In this document: positions 50,995 to 59,880 of the stretch, one piece after another
Position numbering within the stretch: position 1 is the first letter of the stretch
Layout: each line of letters opens with the position of its first letter
Origin: Eubacteriales bacterium
GTDB taxonomy: Bacteria; Bacillota; Clostridia; Oscillospirales; Butyricicoccaceae
NCBI GenBank assembly: GCA_030540435.1
Contig: JAUNWG010000001.1
Location: 61,448 to 125,447, forward strand
Length of the DNA: 64,000 nt
Direction of reading: 5' to 3'
The notes under the pieces: generated by a model
Seen by the model: the letters and a program-made list of their open reading frames with translations, nothing else
Database searches by the model: none
Told to the model about the DNA's origin: nothing
Made by a program: the position numbers and the translations under genes

Positions 50995-51647
50995 ACGGCA
51001 AGCCCGTCGGCAATCATTTGGGCGGCTTGGCGCAGCTCTGCGGTATCACATTGATTCAAGCATAGGACAAATTTGTGCGGATACCCGGCAGCCCTGCGGC
51101 ATTCGAGCGCGAGGCGGATCAAATCATCCGTATCCAGTATTTTATCAGGATAAATGGAAAACAGCGGGTCGAGTTGCCAGCGGTGGCAGATCTCCTGCGC
51201 AGGCTTGCCGAGCGCGGACAAGCCCAACACACAGATAACTGCATCCGTGCCGAACCAAATAACCGGTTCTGTCGCATTGTGGCATTTGATCGGCAGGCAT
51301 TTGGAACCATCCGCTTCGTATAAAAAGATATCGCAGGACTGCATTGCTGTATCGACCATCATCGGTGAAATGCCGGTGATTTTTTTCTGTCCGCAGGGTG
51401 TGCCGATTACAGAAATTTGACCGGATGTGCAGACGTTTTCAAACGAATCCAGTGTATTTTCTTCGTAAAAGTGCAGTGTGTCCGTATTTTCCGGCTGCAT
51501 GATATGTGTGCTGGTTGTGACAAGAACGCGTTTACCCTGCTGTCGCGCTTGTTCTGCAAGTGCATACAGTAAGGTGGTCTTTCCGCCTGCACCGCAAATT
51601 GCAATAGAGTGCGCATCTGTAAGGCACAAAGTGTCAAACGGGCTCAT
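50931..51647 (-). CDS. yqeC: YqeC, selenium cofactor biosynthesis protein
   Basis: This 238-aa P-loop protein matches the YqeC family that marks selenium-dependent molybdenum hydroxylases. Walker A is GAGGKTTLLYALAE; further motifs are VTTSTHI and FLYEADGSKCLPIKC. It would act with YqeB in selenium-cofactor assembly. Unlike the rest of the set it is on the minus strand, downstream of a lactonase gene (ATGA overlap) and tail to tail with mocA. Confidence 0.9.
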   Translation of the reverse strand: MSPFDTLCLTDAHSIAICGAGGKTTLLYALAEQARQQGKRVLVTTSTHIMQPENTDTLHFYEENTLDSFENVCTSGQISVIGTPCGQKKITGISPMMVDTAMQSCDIFLYEADGSKCLPIKCHNATEPVIWFGTDAVICVLGLSALGKPAQEICHRWQLDPLFSIYPDKILDTDDLIRLALECRRAAGYPHKFVLCLNQCDTAELRQAAQMIADGLAVHGIPCVASCFCGKAPEIIAL

Positions 51648-52669
51648 GCGTCAACTTCAACCCACTGCGCACAGGTTGCCTGCGGCATTTCGGCTGTGCA
51701 CACAGGTGCGGAAAGCGTGCCTGTTTTGCAGTCAACCGGACATATTGCGATATTATTGCTGTACTGCCCGCCGATAGCGGCAAGGTACCCGTTCGGGGAA
51801 AAGGAGAAATTGCGCGGGCCGGATGCATACGAAGGCAGGAACACTGGTGTATCCAGCTTGCCATCCGGCAAGACCGCATACACAGCCATACAATCCGCAC
51901 CGCGGGTGGAAGCATACAGGAAGAGCCCATCCTTGGATAGATGAATGTCCGCAGACAGCGTATCATCCGGGCGTTCCTGCGGCGCACAGTGTGTGATTTG
52001 TACTTGTGTCAGGATGCCGGTTTCTGTATTGCGTGCATAGACGATGACCTGTGCGGATAATTCCGTAATGGCATAGACAAACGTACCATCACTGCTGTAG
52101 GTCAAATGCCGCGGGCCGGAGCCGGCAGGCGTTATGATCTGCTGCAACTCTGTCAGGGAGCCGTCTGCATGGATTTGATAGTTGTGAATCTTGTCCCCGC
52201 CCAGATCGCAGACCAGCAGGAATTTTTCATCCGGCGACGGAAATGCGGAATGGATGTGCGAATGTTCCTGACGTGGGTGTACGCTGCTGTCGGTATAGAG
52301 AATGATTTCCGTACGATCCGGAATGCCGTCCGCATCCAACGCAAAGCGCACGAGCCTGCCAGAGCCATAGGCGGCGGCATACATCGTATTGCCGACGATG
52401 GACAGATGGCACAGTGTGGAATCCGGATCAGCTGGTGTGCGGCCGTGTTCCGTCAGCATTTTTCCATCAAAGGAAAACGTATGCACACAGCTGCCGGAAC
52501 CTGCGCGTCCGACGGCATAGAGCAGGCCGTCCTGGTATAGAACGTAGGTTGGGCTGTAGACATCAGCCGTACATAGCTGTGTGAGCATGCCGTCAGGCGT
52601 AACGGAAAAACAGCGCACGCCGTCTGTCCCCTCCGGGGCAGTATAGGAACCTGTAAAGATGTATTGCAT
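51644..52669 (-). CDS. Lactonase family beta-propeller protein (6-phosphogluconolactonase-like)
   Basis: This 341-aa seven-bladed propeller matches the YbhE-type lactonase family. It starts YIFTGSYTAPEGTDGVRCFS and shows repeated blades: CHLSIVGNTMYAAAYGSG, HSHIHSAFPSPDEKFLLVCD, GSGPRHLTYSSDGTFVYA and GPRNFSFSPNGYLAAIGG. It could hydrolyse 6-phosphogluconolactone or another sugar lactone. The start was chosen at ATG 52667-52669 after GGGGAGGAATTTTT. It lies between the TIGR04076 gene and yqeC in one minus-strand operon. Confidence 0.85.
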   Translation of the reverse strand: MQYIFTGSYTAPEGTDGVRCFSVTPDGMLTQLCTADVYSPTYVLYQDGLLYAVGRAGSGSCVHTFSFDGKMLTEHGRTPADPDSTLCHLSIVGNTMYAAAYGSGRLVRFALDADGIPDRTEIILYTDSSVHPRQEHSHIHSAFPSPDEKFLLVCDLGGDKIHNYQIHADGSLTELQQIITPAGSGPRHLTYSSDGTFVYAITELSAQVIVYARNTETGILTQVQITHCAPQERPDDTLSADIHLSKDGLFLYASTRGADCMAVYAVLPDGKLDTPVFLPSYASGPRNFSFSPNGYLAAIGGQYSNNIAICPVDCKTGTLSAPVCTAEMPQATCAQWVEVDA

Positions 52670-52700
52670 AAAAATTCCTCCCCAAAAGGCAGAAAACATA

Positions 52701-52967
52701 TTATTCTGCGTCAATTCGTTCGATTTGAAACACATTTAATGTATCGACATCCGGGCATGCAAATACGGCAGTTCCCGGCTTCTGACCAGGAATCTCGCCG
52801 CCATACCGCAGGATATCAATGTACGGAAATGCAACATGCATTGCCATAGGGCAGAGTTGACCGCGCTCTGTATCGAAATCATAGCAGTCACCGACTTTGT
52901 GACCGCGATGGCAGCCCATCGGGCCGAGCCGGTCAATTAGTGTGATTTTAATCTGGGGTCGTTTCAT
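52701..52967 (-). CDS. TIGR04076 family protein
   Basis: This 88-aa protein matches the TIGR04076 family of small anaerobe proteins. Motifs are KITLIDRLGPMGCHRGHKVGD, GQLCPMAMHVAFPYI and VFACPDVDTLNVFQIER. Three conserved-looking Cys (GCH, LCP, ACP) suggest a metal site. The function is unknown. It is first in a minus-strand operon with the lactonase and yqeC; a palindrome lies 14 bases upstream of the start. Confidence 0.88.
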   Translation of the reverse strand: MKRPQIKITLIDRLGPMGCHRGHKVGDCYDFDTERGQLCPMAMHVAFPYIDILRYGGEIPGQKPGTAVFACPDVDTLNVFQIERIDAE

Positions 52968-52980
52968 ATTTGCTCATCCC

Positions 52981-53016
52981 TTCAGATATCTGAAATTATT
53001 CTATATTGTTATTATA
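52981..53016 (-). promoter_or_regulatory. -10 box and palindromic operator candidate for the TIGR04076-lactonase-yqeC operon
   Basis: The perfect 14-bp palindrome TTCAGATATCTGAA (52981-52994) lies about 15-20 bp downstream of a TATAAT on the minus strand (53011-53016). The -35 is weak, which would fit an activator- or repressor-controlled promoter. Confidence 0.5.
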
Positions 53017-53144
53017 GCACAGGTGAATGCGCCTGAACAGTGTAAAATATGTTCGAAATATCTGCGCTGCTTTCCGCCGAAAAAGCCTTGTTAAAATTGC
53101 CGATTCACACCTTGTTTTCGGGGAAATTTGAGTCGTTTTTTACA

Positions 53145-53173
53145 TTGACTTTCCTGCGCTTGTTAGCTAACAT
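53145..53173 (+). promoter_or_regulatory. Promoter of pckA
   Basis: TTGACT (53145-53150), a 17-bp spacer and TAACAT (53168-53173), overlapping the short palindrome TTAGCTAA. Confidence 0.6.
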
Positions 53174-53229
53174 TATATGTAGTGATATTATATACACACG
53201 CATTATAAAAGAAAGAGGTTAAACGTAAG

Positions 53230-54834
53230 ATGACAGCAATTGATTTAAGCAAGTATGGCATCACCGGCACTACCGAGATCGTTTACAATCCTTCTTACGA
53301 AATGTTATTCGAAGAAGAGACCAAGGAAGGTCTGGAAGGCTACGAAGTAGGCCAGAACACTGAACTGGATGCAGTTAACGTTATGACTGGTATTTACACC
53401 GGTCGTTCCCCGAAGGATAAGTACATCGTTATGGACGAAAACTCCAAGGACACCGTTTGGTGGACCTCTGACGAGTACAAGAACGACAACCATCCGATGA
53501 GCGAGGATGTTTGGCACACTGTTAAGGACATCGCTGTTAAGGAGCTGTGCGGCAAGAGACTGTTTGTTGTCGATGCATTCTGCGGTGCAAACAAGGATAC
53601 CCGCATGGCAATCCGTTTCATCGTTGAGGTTGCTTGGCAGGCACACTTCGTTAAGAACATGTTTATCCAGCCGAGCGCAGAGGAGCTGGAGAACTTTGAG
53701 CCGGACTTCGTTGTTTACAATGCATCCAAGGCAAAGGTTGAGAACTACAAGGAGCTGGGCATGAACTCCGAGACCTGTGCTGCGTTCAACATCACCAGCC
53801 GTGAGCAGGTTATCATCAACACCTGGTACGGCGGCGAGATGAAGAAGGGTATGTTCTCCATGATGAACTACTACCTGCCGCTGAAGGGCATCGCTTCCAT
53901 GCACTGCTCTGCAAACACCGATATGAACGGTGAGAACACCGCTATCTTCTTCGGTCTGTCCGGCACCGGCAAGACCACCCTGTCCACCGACCCGAAGCGT
54001 CTGCTGATCGGCGACGACGAGCACGGTTGGGATGACAACGGCGTCTTCAACTTTGAGGGTGGCTGCTATGCAAAGGTAATCAACCTGGACAAGGAGTCCG
54101 AGCCGGATATCTACAATGCAATCAAGCGCAACGCTCTGCTGGAGAACGTTACTGTTGATGCAGAGGGCAAGATCGATTTCGCTGATAAGAGCGTAACCGA
54201 GAATACCCGTGTATCCTATCCGATCGACCATATCGAGAAGATCGTACGTCCGGTTTCTGCTGCACCGGCTGCAAAGAATGTTATCTTCCTGTCTGCTGAC
54301 GCATTTGGCGTACTGCCGCCGGTTTCCGTACTGACTCCGGAGCAGACCCAGTACTACTTCCTGTCTGGCTTTACTGCTAAGCTGGCAGGTACCGAGCGCG
54401 GCATCACTGAGCCGACCCCGACCTTCTCCGCTTGCTTCGGTCAGGCATTCCTGGAACTGCATCCGACCAAGTATGCAGAAGAGCTGGTCAAGAAGATGGA
54501 AAAGAGCGGCGCAAAGGCTTATCTGGTCAACACTGGCTGGAACGGCACTGGCAAGCGTATCTCCATTAAGGATACCCGTGGCATCATCGACGCTATCCTG
54601 AACGGCGATATCAAGAACGCTCCGACCAAGACCATTCCGTACTTCAACTTCGAGGTTCCGACCGAGCTTCCGGGCGTTGATCCGGCAATTCTGGATCCGC
54701 GCGATACCTATGCTGACGCTTCTGAGTGGGAGACCAAGGCACAGGATCTGGCTCAGAGATTTATTAAGAACTTCTCCAAGTACGAGGGCAATGAGGCAGG
54801 CAAGGCACTGGTTGCTGCAGGCCCGCAGCTCTAA
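53230..54834 (+). CDS. pckA: Phosphoenolpyruvate carboxykinase (ATP)
   Basis: This 534-aa enzyme interconverts oxaloacetate and phosphoenolpyruvate with ATP/ADP. Signatures are [42 protein letters not shown] (the kinase-1a P-loop, in two parts), [20 protein letters not shown] (kinase-2 metal Asp) and [17 protein letters not shown]. Length is normal. In gut anaerobes it often runs toward oxaloacetate as a CO2-fixing step. Codon use is strongly biased, suggesting high expression. Confidence 0.98.
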   Translation: MTAIDLSKYGITGTTEIVYNPSYEMLFEEETKEGLEGYEVGQNTELDAVNVMTGIYTGRSPKDKYIVMDENSKDTVWWTSDEYKNDNHPMSEDVWHTVKDIAVKELCGKRLFVVDAFCGANKDTRMAIRFIVEVAWQAHFVKNMFIQPSAEELENFEPDFVVYNASKAKVENYKELGMNSETCAAFNITSREQVIINTWYGGEMKKGMFSMMNYYLPLKGIASMHCSANTDMNGENTAIFFGLSGTGKTTLSTDPKRLLIGDDEHGWDDNGVFNFEGGCYAKVINLDKESEPDIYNAIKRNALLENVTVDAEGKIDFADKSVTENTRVSYPIDHIEKIVRPVSAAPAAKNVIFLSADAFGVLPPVSVLTPEQTQYYFLSGFTAKLAGTERGITEPTPTFSACFGQAFLELHPTKYAEELVKKMEKSGAKAYLVNTGWNGTGKRISIKDTRGIIDAILNGDIKNAPTKTIPYFNFEVPTELPGVDPAILDPRDTYADASEWETKAQDLAQRFIKNFSKYEGNEAGKALVAAGPQL

Positions 54835-54871
54835 GCTGTATTGCATGATCTAGTATCATAACATAAAAATG

Positions 54872-54919
54872 AACAGCGAGATCGCGACTCAAATGGGTTT
54901 GCTGGTCTCGCTGTTTTTA
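54872..54919. terminator. Bidirectional terminator after pckA
   Basis: AACAGCGAGA pairs with TCTCGCTGTT, followed by TTTTATTATA. It separates pckA from the convergent radical SAM gene. Confidence 0.85.
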
Positions 54920-54926
54920 TTATATG

Positions 54927-55838
54927 TCACAACGTTGACTGCACGACACCGCTGCCGTCAAAGCGCGGGATGAAGCTCTCGCTGATGGATTCGGTATCCT
55001 GCGTCCAGCCTTCCAGACCGAGCAGCTGCATCAAATCACAGGCGTCTGTATATTCCGCATCCGTCAGGCGGCGGCTTAGCTCTGGATAGTCAGAGAGGTC
55101 CGTGCACGGCGTAAACTGCCGCATCAGGCTGACCAGGACCGTGCCGCCCCAGTGGGCAGCAATGGCGCGCAGGACCTGTGCGGTGTCACCTGAAAGTCCG
55201 GGCAACATCAGGTGCCGAATGATCGTCCCGCTGCATAAAATACCGTCTGCGCCCATCACCGGGATATCCGTCTGGCGCACCATTTCAGAAATAGCGTCAA
55301 TGCAGACATCGTAATAATCCGGTGCGGCGGAATAGCGCTCCGCATAATAGGGACTGAAATATTTAAAGTCCGGCAGGTAAATGTCGATCAGGCCATCCAG
55401 CATTTGGAGTGTTTCCACGCATTCATAGCCGCCGCAGTTGTAGATGATCGGGATTGTCAGACCGCGGGAGCGGGCAAGTGGAATCGCTTTTGCAAGATGC
55501 GCGGCATATTGTGTCGGGGTCACAAGGTCGATATTGTGCGCACCCTGCTCCTGTAGGGACAAAAAGGTGTCTGCAAGTCCGGAAATGTCTGTGACAATGC
55601 CAGACTGTGCTGCTTCGTGACCGGAAATATCGTGGTTTTGGCAGAAAACACAGCCCAGCGGGCAGTGACAAAAAAAGACCGTGCCCGCGCCGCGTGTGCC
55701 GGAAAGGCATGGCTCCTCCCAGCGGTGCAGGCTGGCAAGACCGATACGAATAGTGTCATCCGCACCGCACCAGCCGCGCACTTTCTTTGTTCGATCAACG
55801 CCGCATTTTCGCGGACATAAGGTACAATGCTCCAGCAT
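54927..55838 (-). CDS. PflX-like radical SAM protein
   Basis: This 303-aa protein resembles the PflX/COG1313 branch of pyruvate formate-lyase activase-like enzymes. The SAM-cluster motif is CPLGCVFCQNHDIS (CxxxCxxC). The N-terminus has extra cysteines, CTLCPRKCGVDR and GWCGA, that could bind a second cluster. Later motifs are IYNCGGYECVETLQMLDG and DIYLPDFKYFSP. The activation target is unknown. The start was chosen at ATG 55836-55838 after GAGGAGGCGTTTTC. Confidence 0.87.
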   Translation of the reverse strand: MLEHCTLCPRKCGVDRTKKVRGWCGADDTIRIGLASLHRWEEPCLSGTRGAGTVFFCHCPLGCVFCQNHDISGHEAAQSGIVTDISGLADTFLSLQEQGAHNIDLVTPTQYAAHLAKAIPLARSRGLTIPIIYNCGGYECVETLQMLDGLIDIYLPDFKYFSPYYAERYSAAPDYYDVCIDAISEMVRQTDIPVMGADGILCSGTIIRHLMLPGLSGDTAQVLRAIAAHWGGTVLVSLMRQFTPCTDLSDYPELSRRLTDAEYTDACDLMQLLGLEGWTQDTESISESFIPRFDGSGVVQSTL

Positions 55839-55901
55839 GAAAACGCCTCCTCTGTCTGCAATAGTATAGCATACATTGGGTGCAAAAAACAGCAGCATAA
55901 A

Positions 55902-55980
55902 ATTTGCAAAGAAAACTTGGCGAAACATATTGACAAGAATACTTGGCATTGCTATACTGGATTTGCAAAGAAAACTTGGC
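55902..55980. repeat. Direct repeats flanking and inside a promoter
   Basis: A 20-bp sequence beginning ATTTGCAAAG and ending AACTTGGC occurs exactly at 55902-55921 and 55961-55980. A partial third copy, AAGAATACTTGGC, lies at 55934-55946 between the -35 and -10 boxes. They look like operator sites for the module's XRE regulator. Confidence 0.7.
55930..55958 (+). promoter_or_regulatory. Promoter of the small membrane protein/XRE module
   Basis: TTGACA (55930-55935), a 17-bp spacer and TATACT (55953-55958), overlapped by the middle repeat. Confidence 0.8.
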
Positions 55981-55993
55981 AGAAAAGGAGGAT

Positions 55994-56314
55994 ATGACCG
56001 TGAAGAAAGAAGAAATTTTGGCGAAAAGCCGGGCGGAAAAACGGGACGAGGGCGAGGAGTATGTCGCAGGTAAAGGGCGGTACTATGGCGTAAAAGCGAT
56101 GGCTGTGATGTTTCTTGCGCTGTTTCTGTTTAATTTGGCGCAGGGGCAGAGAAACGATATCATATTCGCCATGTGGTGGACATATATCGGCTTTGAAGCG
56201 TTGGGAAAGTATCGAATAGGTAGCCGTAATAAGCTATATCTTATCACCGCTGTGTGCGGAATTTTAGCAGGTGTTTTGTATGCAATTGATTACATACTGT
56301 ATGTCTTGAAATAG
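55994..56314 (+). CDS. DUF6442-type small membrane protein, copy 1
   Basis: This 106-aa protein has a charged N-terminal tract (KKEEILAKSRAEKRDEGEEY) and about three hydrophobic segments (AMAVMFLALFLFNL, IIFAMWWTYIGFEALG, LYLITAVCGILAGVLYAID). It is nearly colinear with the next gene, so the two arose by tandem duplication. Such proteins typically pair with a small XRE regulator, as here. GAAAAGGAGGAT precedes the ATG; a GTG six bases later is an alternative start. The function is unknown. Confidence 0.8.
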   Translation: MTVKKEEILAKSRAEKRDEGEEYVAGKGRYYGVKAMAVMFLALFLFNLAQGQRNDIIFAMWWTYIGFEALGKYRIGSRNKLYLITAVCGILAGVLYAIDYILYVLK

Positions 56315-56330
56315 AAAGAAGCGTGTCAAT

Positions 56331-56639
56331 ATGAAAAAAGAGGATATTCTGGCGAAGAGCCGCGCGGAGAAACAGGACGAAGGTGTGGAGTATGCTGCGA
56401 ACAAAGGCAGGAATTACGGTGTGAAGGCGCTGTGTGCAACATTCGTTGTACTTGTTTTGCTAAATTCGTACTTGGGACAATCCAATGATTCCATTTTTAC
56501 GATGTTTTGGATGTACTGCGGCTTTGAGTCCGTTGGAAAATACAGAGCAAGCGGGAATAAAGTCTGGCTGGTTATCGGTATTATGGGTATTATCTGCGCG
56601 ATTTTATTTTGCATTACACATATCATTGCGGTATTATAA
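56331..56639 (+). CDS. DUF6442-type small membrane protein, copy 2
   Basis: This 102-aa paralogue of the preceding gene shares KKEDILAKSRAEKQDEG, the YGVKAL segment before the first membrane helix, FWMYCGFESVGKYRASGNK and a final hydrophobic run. It is 16 bases downstream of copy 1 and in the same operon. Retention of two diverged copies suggests a heteromeric membrane component, but that is speculation. Confidence 0.8.
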   Translation: MKKEDILAKSRAEKQDEGVEYAANKGRNYGVKALCATFVVLVLLNSYLGQSNDSIFTMFWMYCGFESVGKYRASGNKVWLVIGIMGIICAILFCITHIIAVL

Positions 56640-56674
56640 TGGTAGAACATTGGAAAGGGCAATGCTGTGGGACG

Positions 56675-56881
56675 ATGGACGACAAACTGATATTAAAAAA
56701 TAACTTAAAGCAGGCGCGGGCAGAGAAAAAGCTGTCGCAGAGCCAGCTTGCCGAGCTGGTTGGTGTATCGCGCAACACCATCAGCTCGATTGAAACCGGG
56801 CAGTTTAACCCGACTGCGAAGCTGGCGCTGATCCTGTGTATTGCACTGGATAAAAAATTTGAGGAATTGTTTTATTTCTAA
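56675..56881 (+). CDS. Small XRE-family HTH regulator
   Basis: This 68-aa protein is essentially one HTH: LKQARAEKKLSQSQLAELVGV, then SRNTISSIETGQFNPTAKLALILCIAL and a hydrophobic C-terminus FEELFYF. This compact form is common in Clostridia next to small membrane proteins. The start is uncertain: ATG 56675 fits the family length, while ATG 56639 overlaps the upstream stop (TAATG) and would add 12 residues. The direct repeats at 55902-55980 are its likely targets. Confidence 0.85.
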   Translation: MDDKLILKNNLKQARAEKKLSQSQLAELVGVSRNTISSIETGQFNPTAKLALILCIALDKKFEELFYF

Positions 56882-56998
56882 GTGTATTGGAGTATATTAC
56901 AGACACAATGCCATAGCAAAAAAGGCTAGGCAATGGCAGAGGAATGCGATATACTATAAAATAGAAAGCAAATTTATTGCAGAAAGGAGCAATGTAAC

Positions 56999-57301
56999 AT
57001 GGGAAAATTTATAAATTGGATGCTGCCTGCCAAAGAAGAAAGAAATGCGGAGTTGACCGCAGGGCTGTTTGGCGAGCTGGGTATGTTGATATCCTTTGTC
57101 GGTATAGCCATTTATAATTTCGTCAAAGGAAAGGACAATCAGCCACTGGTGATTGTGATGCTCGGTTTTCTGGCCGGAAAAGGGATCGGAAGATTTCTCG
57201 ATACACGGGACAATAAGCATCTGTTGTCCGGCTTGCTGAACCTGATTTCCGGTGCATTGTATACTGCCAGCTATGTATTGGAATGCAGAGATGAGACATA
57301 G
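56999..57301 (+). CDS. Small membrane protein of unknown function (100 aa)
   Basis: This protein has three hydrophobic segments: GMLISFVGIAIYNFV, PLVIVMLGFLAGKGIG and LLNLISGALYTASYVL. Its architecture resembles the DUF6442-type genes upstream (short charged N-terminus, conserved Gly-Arg-Phe near the middle), so it may be a distant third member. AGAAAGGAGCAATGTAAC precedes the ATG. It ends eleven bases before the adenine deaminase start. Confidence 0.7.
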   Translation: MGKFINWMLPAKEERNAELTAGLFGELGMLISFVGIAIYNFVKGKDNQPLVIVMLGFLAGKGIGRFLDTRDNKHLLSGLLNLISGALYTASYVLECRDET

Positions 57302-57312
57302 GAGAAACAAGT

Positions 57313-59022
57313 ATGGATTTTCAGAATTTTTTTGAGTTGGCAAAGGAAGCGCGGGGAGAAGCAAAGGCGGAACTTGTATTCCGTGGGGGAAATGTGGTGA
57401 ATGTGTTCACTGGCGAGATCATACAGACCAGTGTTGCCGTCACAAAGGGCACGATCGTGGGGATCGGGGACCGGTATGTGGGAAAACATGAAATTGATAT
57501 TTCGGGAAAGTACCTGTGTCCGGGTTTTATCGATGGACATATCCATCTGGAATCCACGATGCTCACACCGGCAGATTTGGTAGAACAGGCGGTAAAATGC
57601 GGCACAACCACCTATATTGTTGACCCGCATGAAGCGGCGAATGTCAGTGGCGCGGATGGCATTGATTATATTTTGGATAACACTGCGGATGTACCGGCGA
57701 ATGTATATGTCATGATGCCATCCTGCGTGCCGTCATTGCCAATTGAGGACAATGGCTGCGTATTTGACGCGGAGCAGATGAAGCGATATCTTGATAATCC
57801 GCGTGTACTCGGTCTGGGTGAGGTCATGGATTATACAGCCGTGATCAATGCCGCACCGGATATGACGGAAAAGCTGGCTTTGTTTGATGGAAAACCAAAG
57901 GATGGACATGCACCGGGGGTATCCGGAAAGGCGCTGAACGCCTATGTATTGGCTGGCATTACAAATGACCATGAAAGCGCGTCGTATGAAGAGGTGATGG
58001 AAAAGCGTCGCCTTGGTATGCATATCCATGTGCGCGAAGGCAGCGCAGCACGTAATCTGGAATCCATTGTGCGCGGCATTGTGCAGAGTGGGCAGTCGGT
58101 GGAGGGCTTCTCCTTCTGTACGGACGACAAGCATATTGAAGATATCCATGCGGAAGGGCATATCGATCACTGCGTCCGCAAGGCGATCGCATGCGGCATG
58201 AAGCCGGTGGACGCCATTCGTATGGCGACCATCAACACAGCGCGGCATTATGGACTGCACCATCAGCTGGGCGCGATTGCACCGGGCTTGCAGGCAGATT
58301 TTGTTGTACTGGATGATTTGGAGCAGGTAACCGTTCATGCAGTGTATCATAAGGGCAGAGATGTTTCACCATTTCATGCACAATATGAGCTGCCGCAGGG
58401 CAGTCCGCTGCGCAGGACGATGCACAGCCTGCCGGTCAGACCGGAACAGCTCAATCTGCCGGTCGGAGAGACCAGTGATATCATCCGCATTATCCCGAGC
58501 CAGATCGTTACTGCACATGAAACCGCAAGATTGCCGCAGGAAAACGGTTTCTTTGTTCCAGATGGCACATATAGTAAGATCGCGGTGATCGAACGGCATC
58601 ACAACACAGGAAGGGTGGGCGTCGGCGCAGTTGCCGGTTTTGGCATCCGTAATGGCGCAATTGCATCCACAGTGTCGCACGACAGCCACAATCTGTCCGT
58701 CATCGGTGACAATGATGCGGATATGTTGCTTGCAGCAGAGCATCTGCGTAAGATTGGCGGCGGATATACGCTGGTTTCCGGCGGGAAGCTCCTTCATACT
58801 GTGCCGCTGCCGATCATGGGTCTGATGAGTGATGCGGGCTTTGATACCGTTCAGTCCGAATTGGCGGCGATGATCGCAAAGGCACATGAAATGGGTGTGC
58901 CGGAGGATATTGCGCCATTGACCCTTCTGTCATTTTTTGCGCTGACAGTTATCCCGGCGCTGCGCATTACACCGCGCGGACTGTTCGATGTCGAGCAGAT
59001 GAGATTTATTGCTTGTAAATAA
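57313..59022 (+). CDS. ade: Adenine deaminase
   Basis: This 569-aa amidohydrolase converts adenine to hypoxanthine in purine salvage. Metal-binding motifs are PGFIDGHIHLESTMLTP, VDPHEAANVSG and TNDHESASYEEV. Later motifs are DFVVLDDLEQVTVHAVYH, HHNTGRVGVGAVAGFGI and VSHDSHNLSVIGDNDADML. Length matches Bacillus-type Ade. It lies eleven bases after a small membrane protein gene and may share its transcript. Confidence 0.95.
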   Translation: MDFQNFFELAKEARGEAKAELVFRGGNVVNVFTGEIIQTSVAVTKGTIVGIGDRYVGKHEIDISGKYLCPGFIDGHIHLESTMLTPADLVEQAVKCGTTTYIVDPHEAANVSGADGIDYILDNTADVPANVYVMMPSCVPSLPIEDNGCVFDAEQMKRYLDNPRVLGLGEVMDYTAVINAAPDMTEKLALFDGKPKDGHAPGVSGKALNAYVLAGITNDHESASYEEVMEKRRLGMHIHVREGSAARNLESIVRGIVQSGQSVEGFSFCTDDKHIEDIHAEGHIDHCVRKAIACGMKPVDAIRMATINTARHYGLHHQLGAIAPGLQADFVVLDDLEQVTVHAVYHKGRDVSPFHAQYELPQGSPLRRTMHSLPVRPEQLNLPVGETSDIIRIIPSQIVTAHETARLPQENGFFVPDGTYSKIAVIERHHNTGRVGVGAVAGFGIRNGAIASTVSHDSHNLSVIGDNDADMLLAAEHLRKIGGGYTLVSGGKLLHTVPLPIMGLMSDAGFDTVQSELAAMIAKAHEMGVPEDIAPLTLLSFFALTVIPALRITPRGLFDVEQMRFIACK

Positions 59023-59033
59023 TGGAGCATAAA

Positions 59034-59076
59034 AATTCCCTCTTTGCCTGTATTGTGCGGCAGAGAGGGAGTTTTG
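59034..59076. terminator. Terminator after ade
   Basis: TTCCCTCTTTGCC pairs imperfectly with GGCAGAGAGGGAG, flanked by A and T runs. It also serves the convergent HAD gene. Confidence 0.8.
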
Positions 59077-59089
59077 TCTAATAGCTGTT

Positions 59090-59740
59090 TTAGAGATTTA
59101 ACAGATGCTGATGCAGCGCTTCGACGGTTTCTACAATATGCGCGGCATGGTGTTTTTCCGCTTCTGCACGGGTGCCAAAGCCATAGAGCACATAGGTACA
59201 GTCGATACCGCAGGCACGGGAGCCTTCGATATCATGCAGGCGGTCACCGATCATTTCTACCGTGGAGACATCCGGATACCCGGCGCGTTCAAGTGCAAGC
59301 CGGACAACGGCTTCCTTGGAATTGATACGCCCGTCCAATGTGGCGCCGCAGATACAGTCCAAATAAGGCGATAGGCCAAATCGTTCCGCAATGCGGATGG
59401 AATATTCCTCCGGCTTGCTCGTGACCATAAATAATGTTTTGCCGGCTTGTTTCAAGTCGGCAAGCATGTCGATAACGCCGTCATATGCGCGGTTTTCAAA
59501 CAGTCCGATGGTAGAATAACGGGCGCGGTAGTCACGCACAGCCTGTACAGCCTGTTGTTCCGACATGCCGGCGATTTCCTGAAAGCTGTCAATCAGCGGA
59601 GGGCCGATAAAGCGCCGCAAGTCATCTGCATCCGGAACGGGCCAGTTTTGCAGCTTGAGCGCATGGATGACACAATTGGTAATTCCTTCGCCGGAATCCG
59701 TCAGCGTTCCGTCGAGGTCAAAAAAGAAAATATGCTTCAT
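59090..59740 (-). CDS. HAD-family phosphatase, phosphoglycolate phosphatase-like
   Basis: This 216-aa enzyme has the four HAD motifs: the nucleophile in FFFDLDGTLTDSGEG, the Ser/Thr in FMVTSKPEEYS, the Lys in RINSKEAVV, and the acid pair in VEMIGDRLHDIEG. A helical cap lies at ~15-85. It resembles Gph/PGP-type phosphatases; the substrate is unspecified. The start was chosen at ATG 59738-59740 after ACAGGAGCAAAAT. Confidence 0.88.
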   Translation of the reverse strand: MKHIFFFDLDGTLTDSGEGITNCVIHALKLQNWPVPDADDLRRFIGPPLIDSFQEIAGMSEQQAVQAVRDYRARYSTIGLFENRAYDGVIDMLADLKQAGKTLFMVTSKPEEYSIRIAERFGLSPYLDCICGATLDGRINSKEAVVRLALERAGYPDVSTVEMIGDRLHDIEGSRACGIDCTYVLYGFGTRAEAEKHHAAHIVETVEALHQHLLNL

Positions 59741-59840
59741 ATTTTGCTCCTGTATGTTTGATAATCTATGTATGAGTGTATCAGATTTTTGAAAAGGCTG
59801 CAATAGTTGTATCAAAGCAGAAATTGAAGGTACTGGCTTT

Positions 59841-59873
59841 TGCCGAAAAGGGGGAGAAGCCCCTTTGTCGGCA
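59841..59873. other. Hairpin downstream of sigK
   Basis: TGCCGAAAAGGGG and CCCCTTTGTCGGCA pair with one mismatch. No T-run follows on either side, so it may be a weak terminator or stabilise the sigK mRNA. Confidence 0.5.
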
Positions 59874-59880
59874 GACAGAT

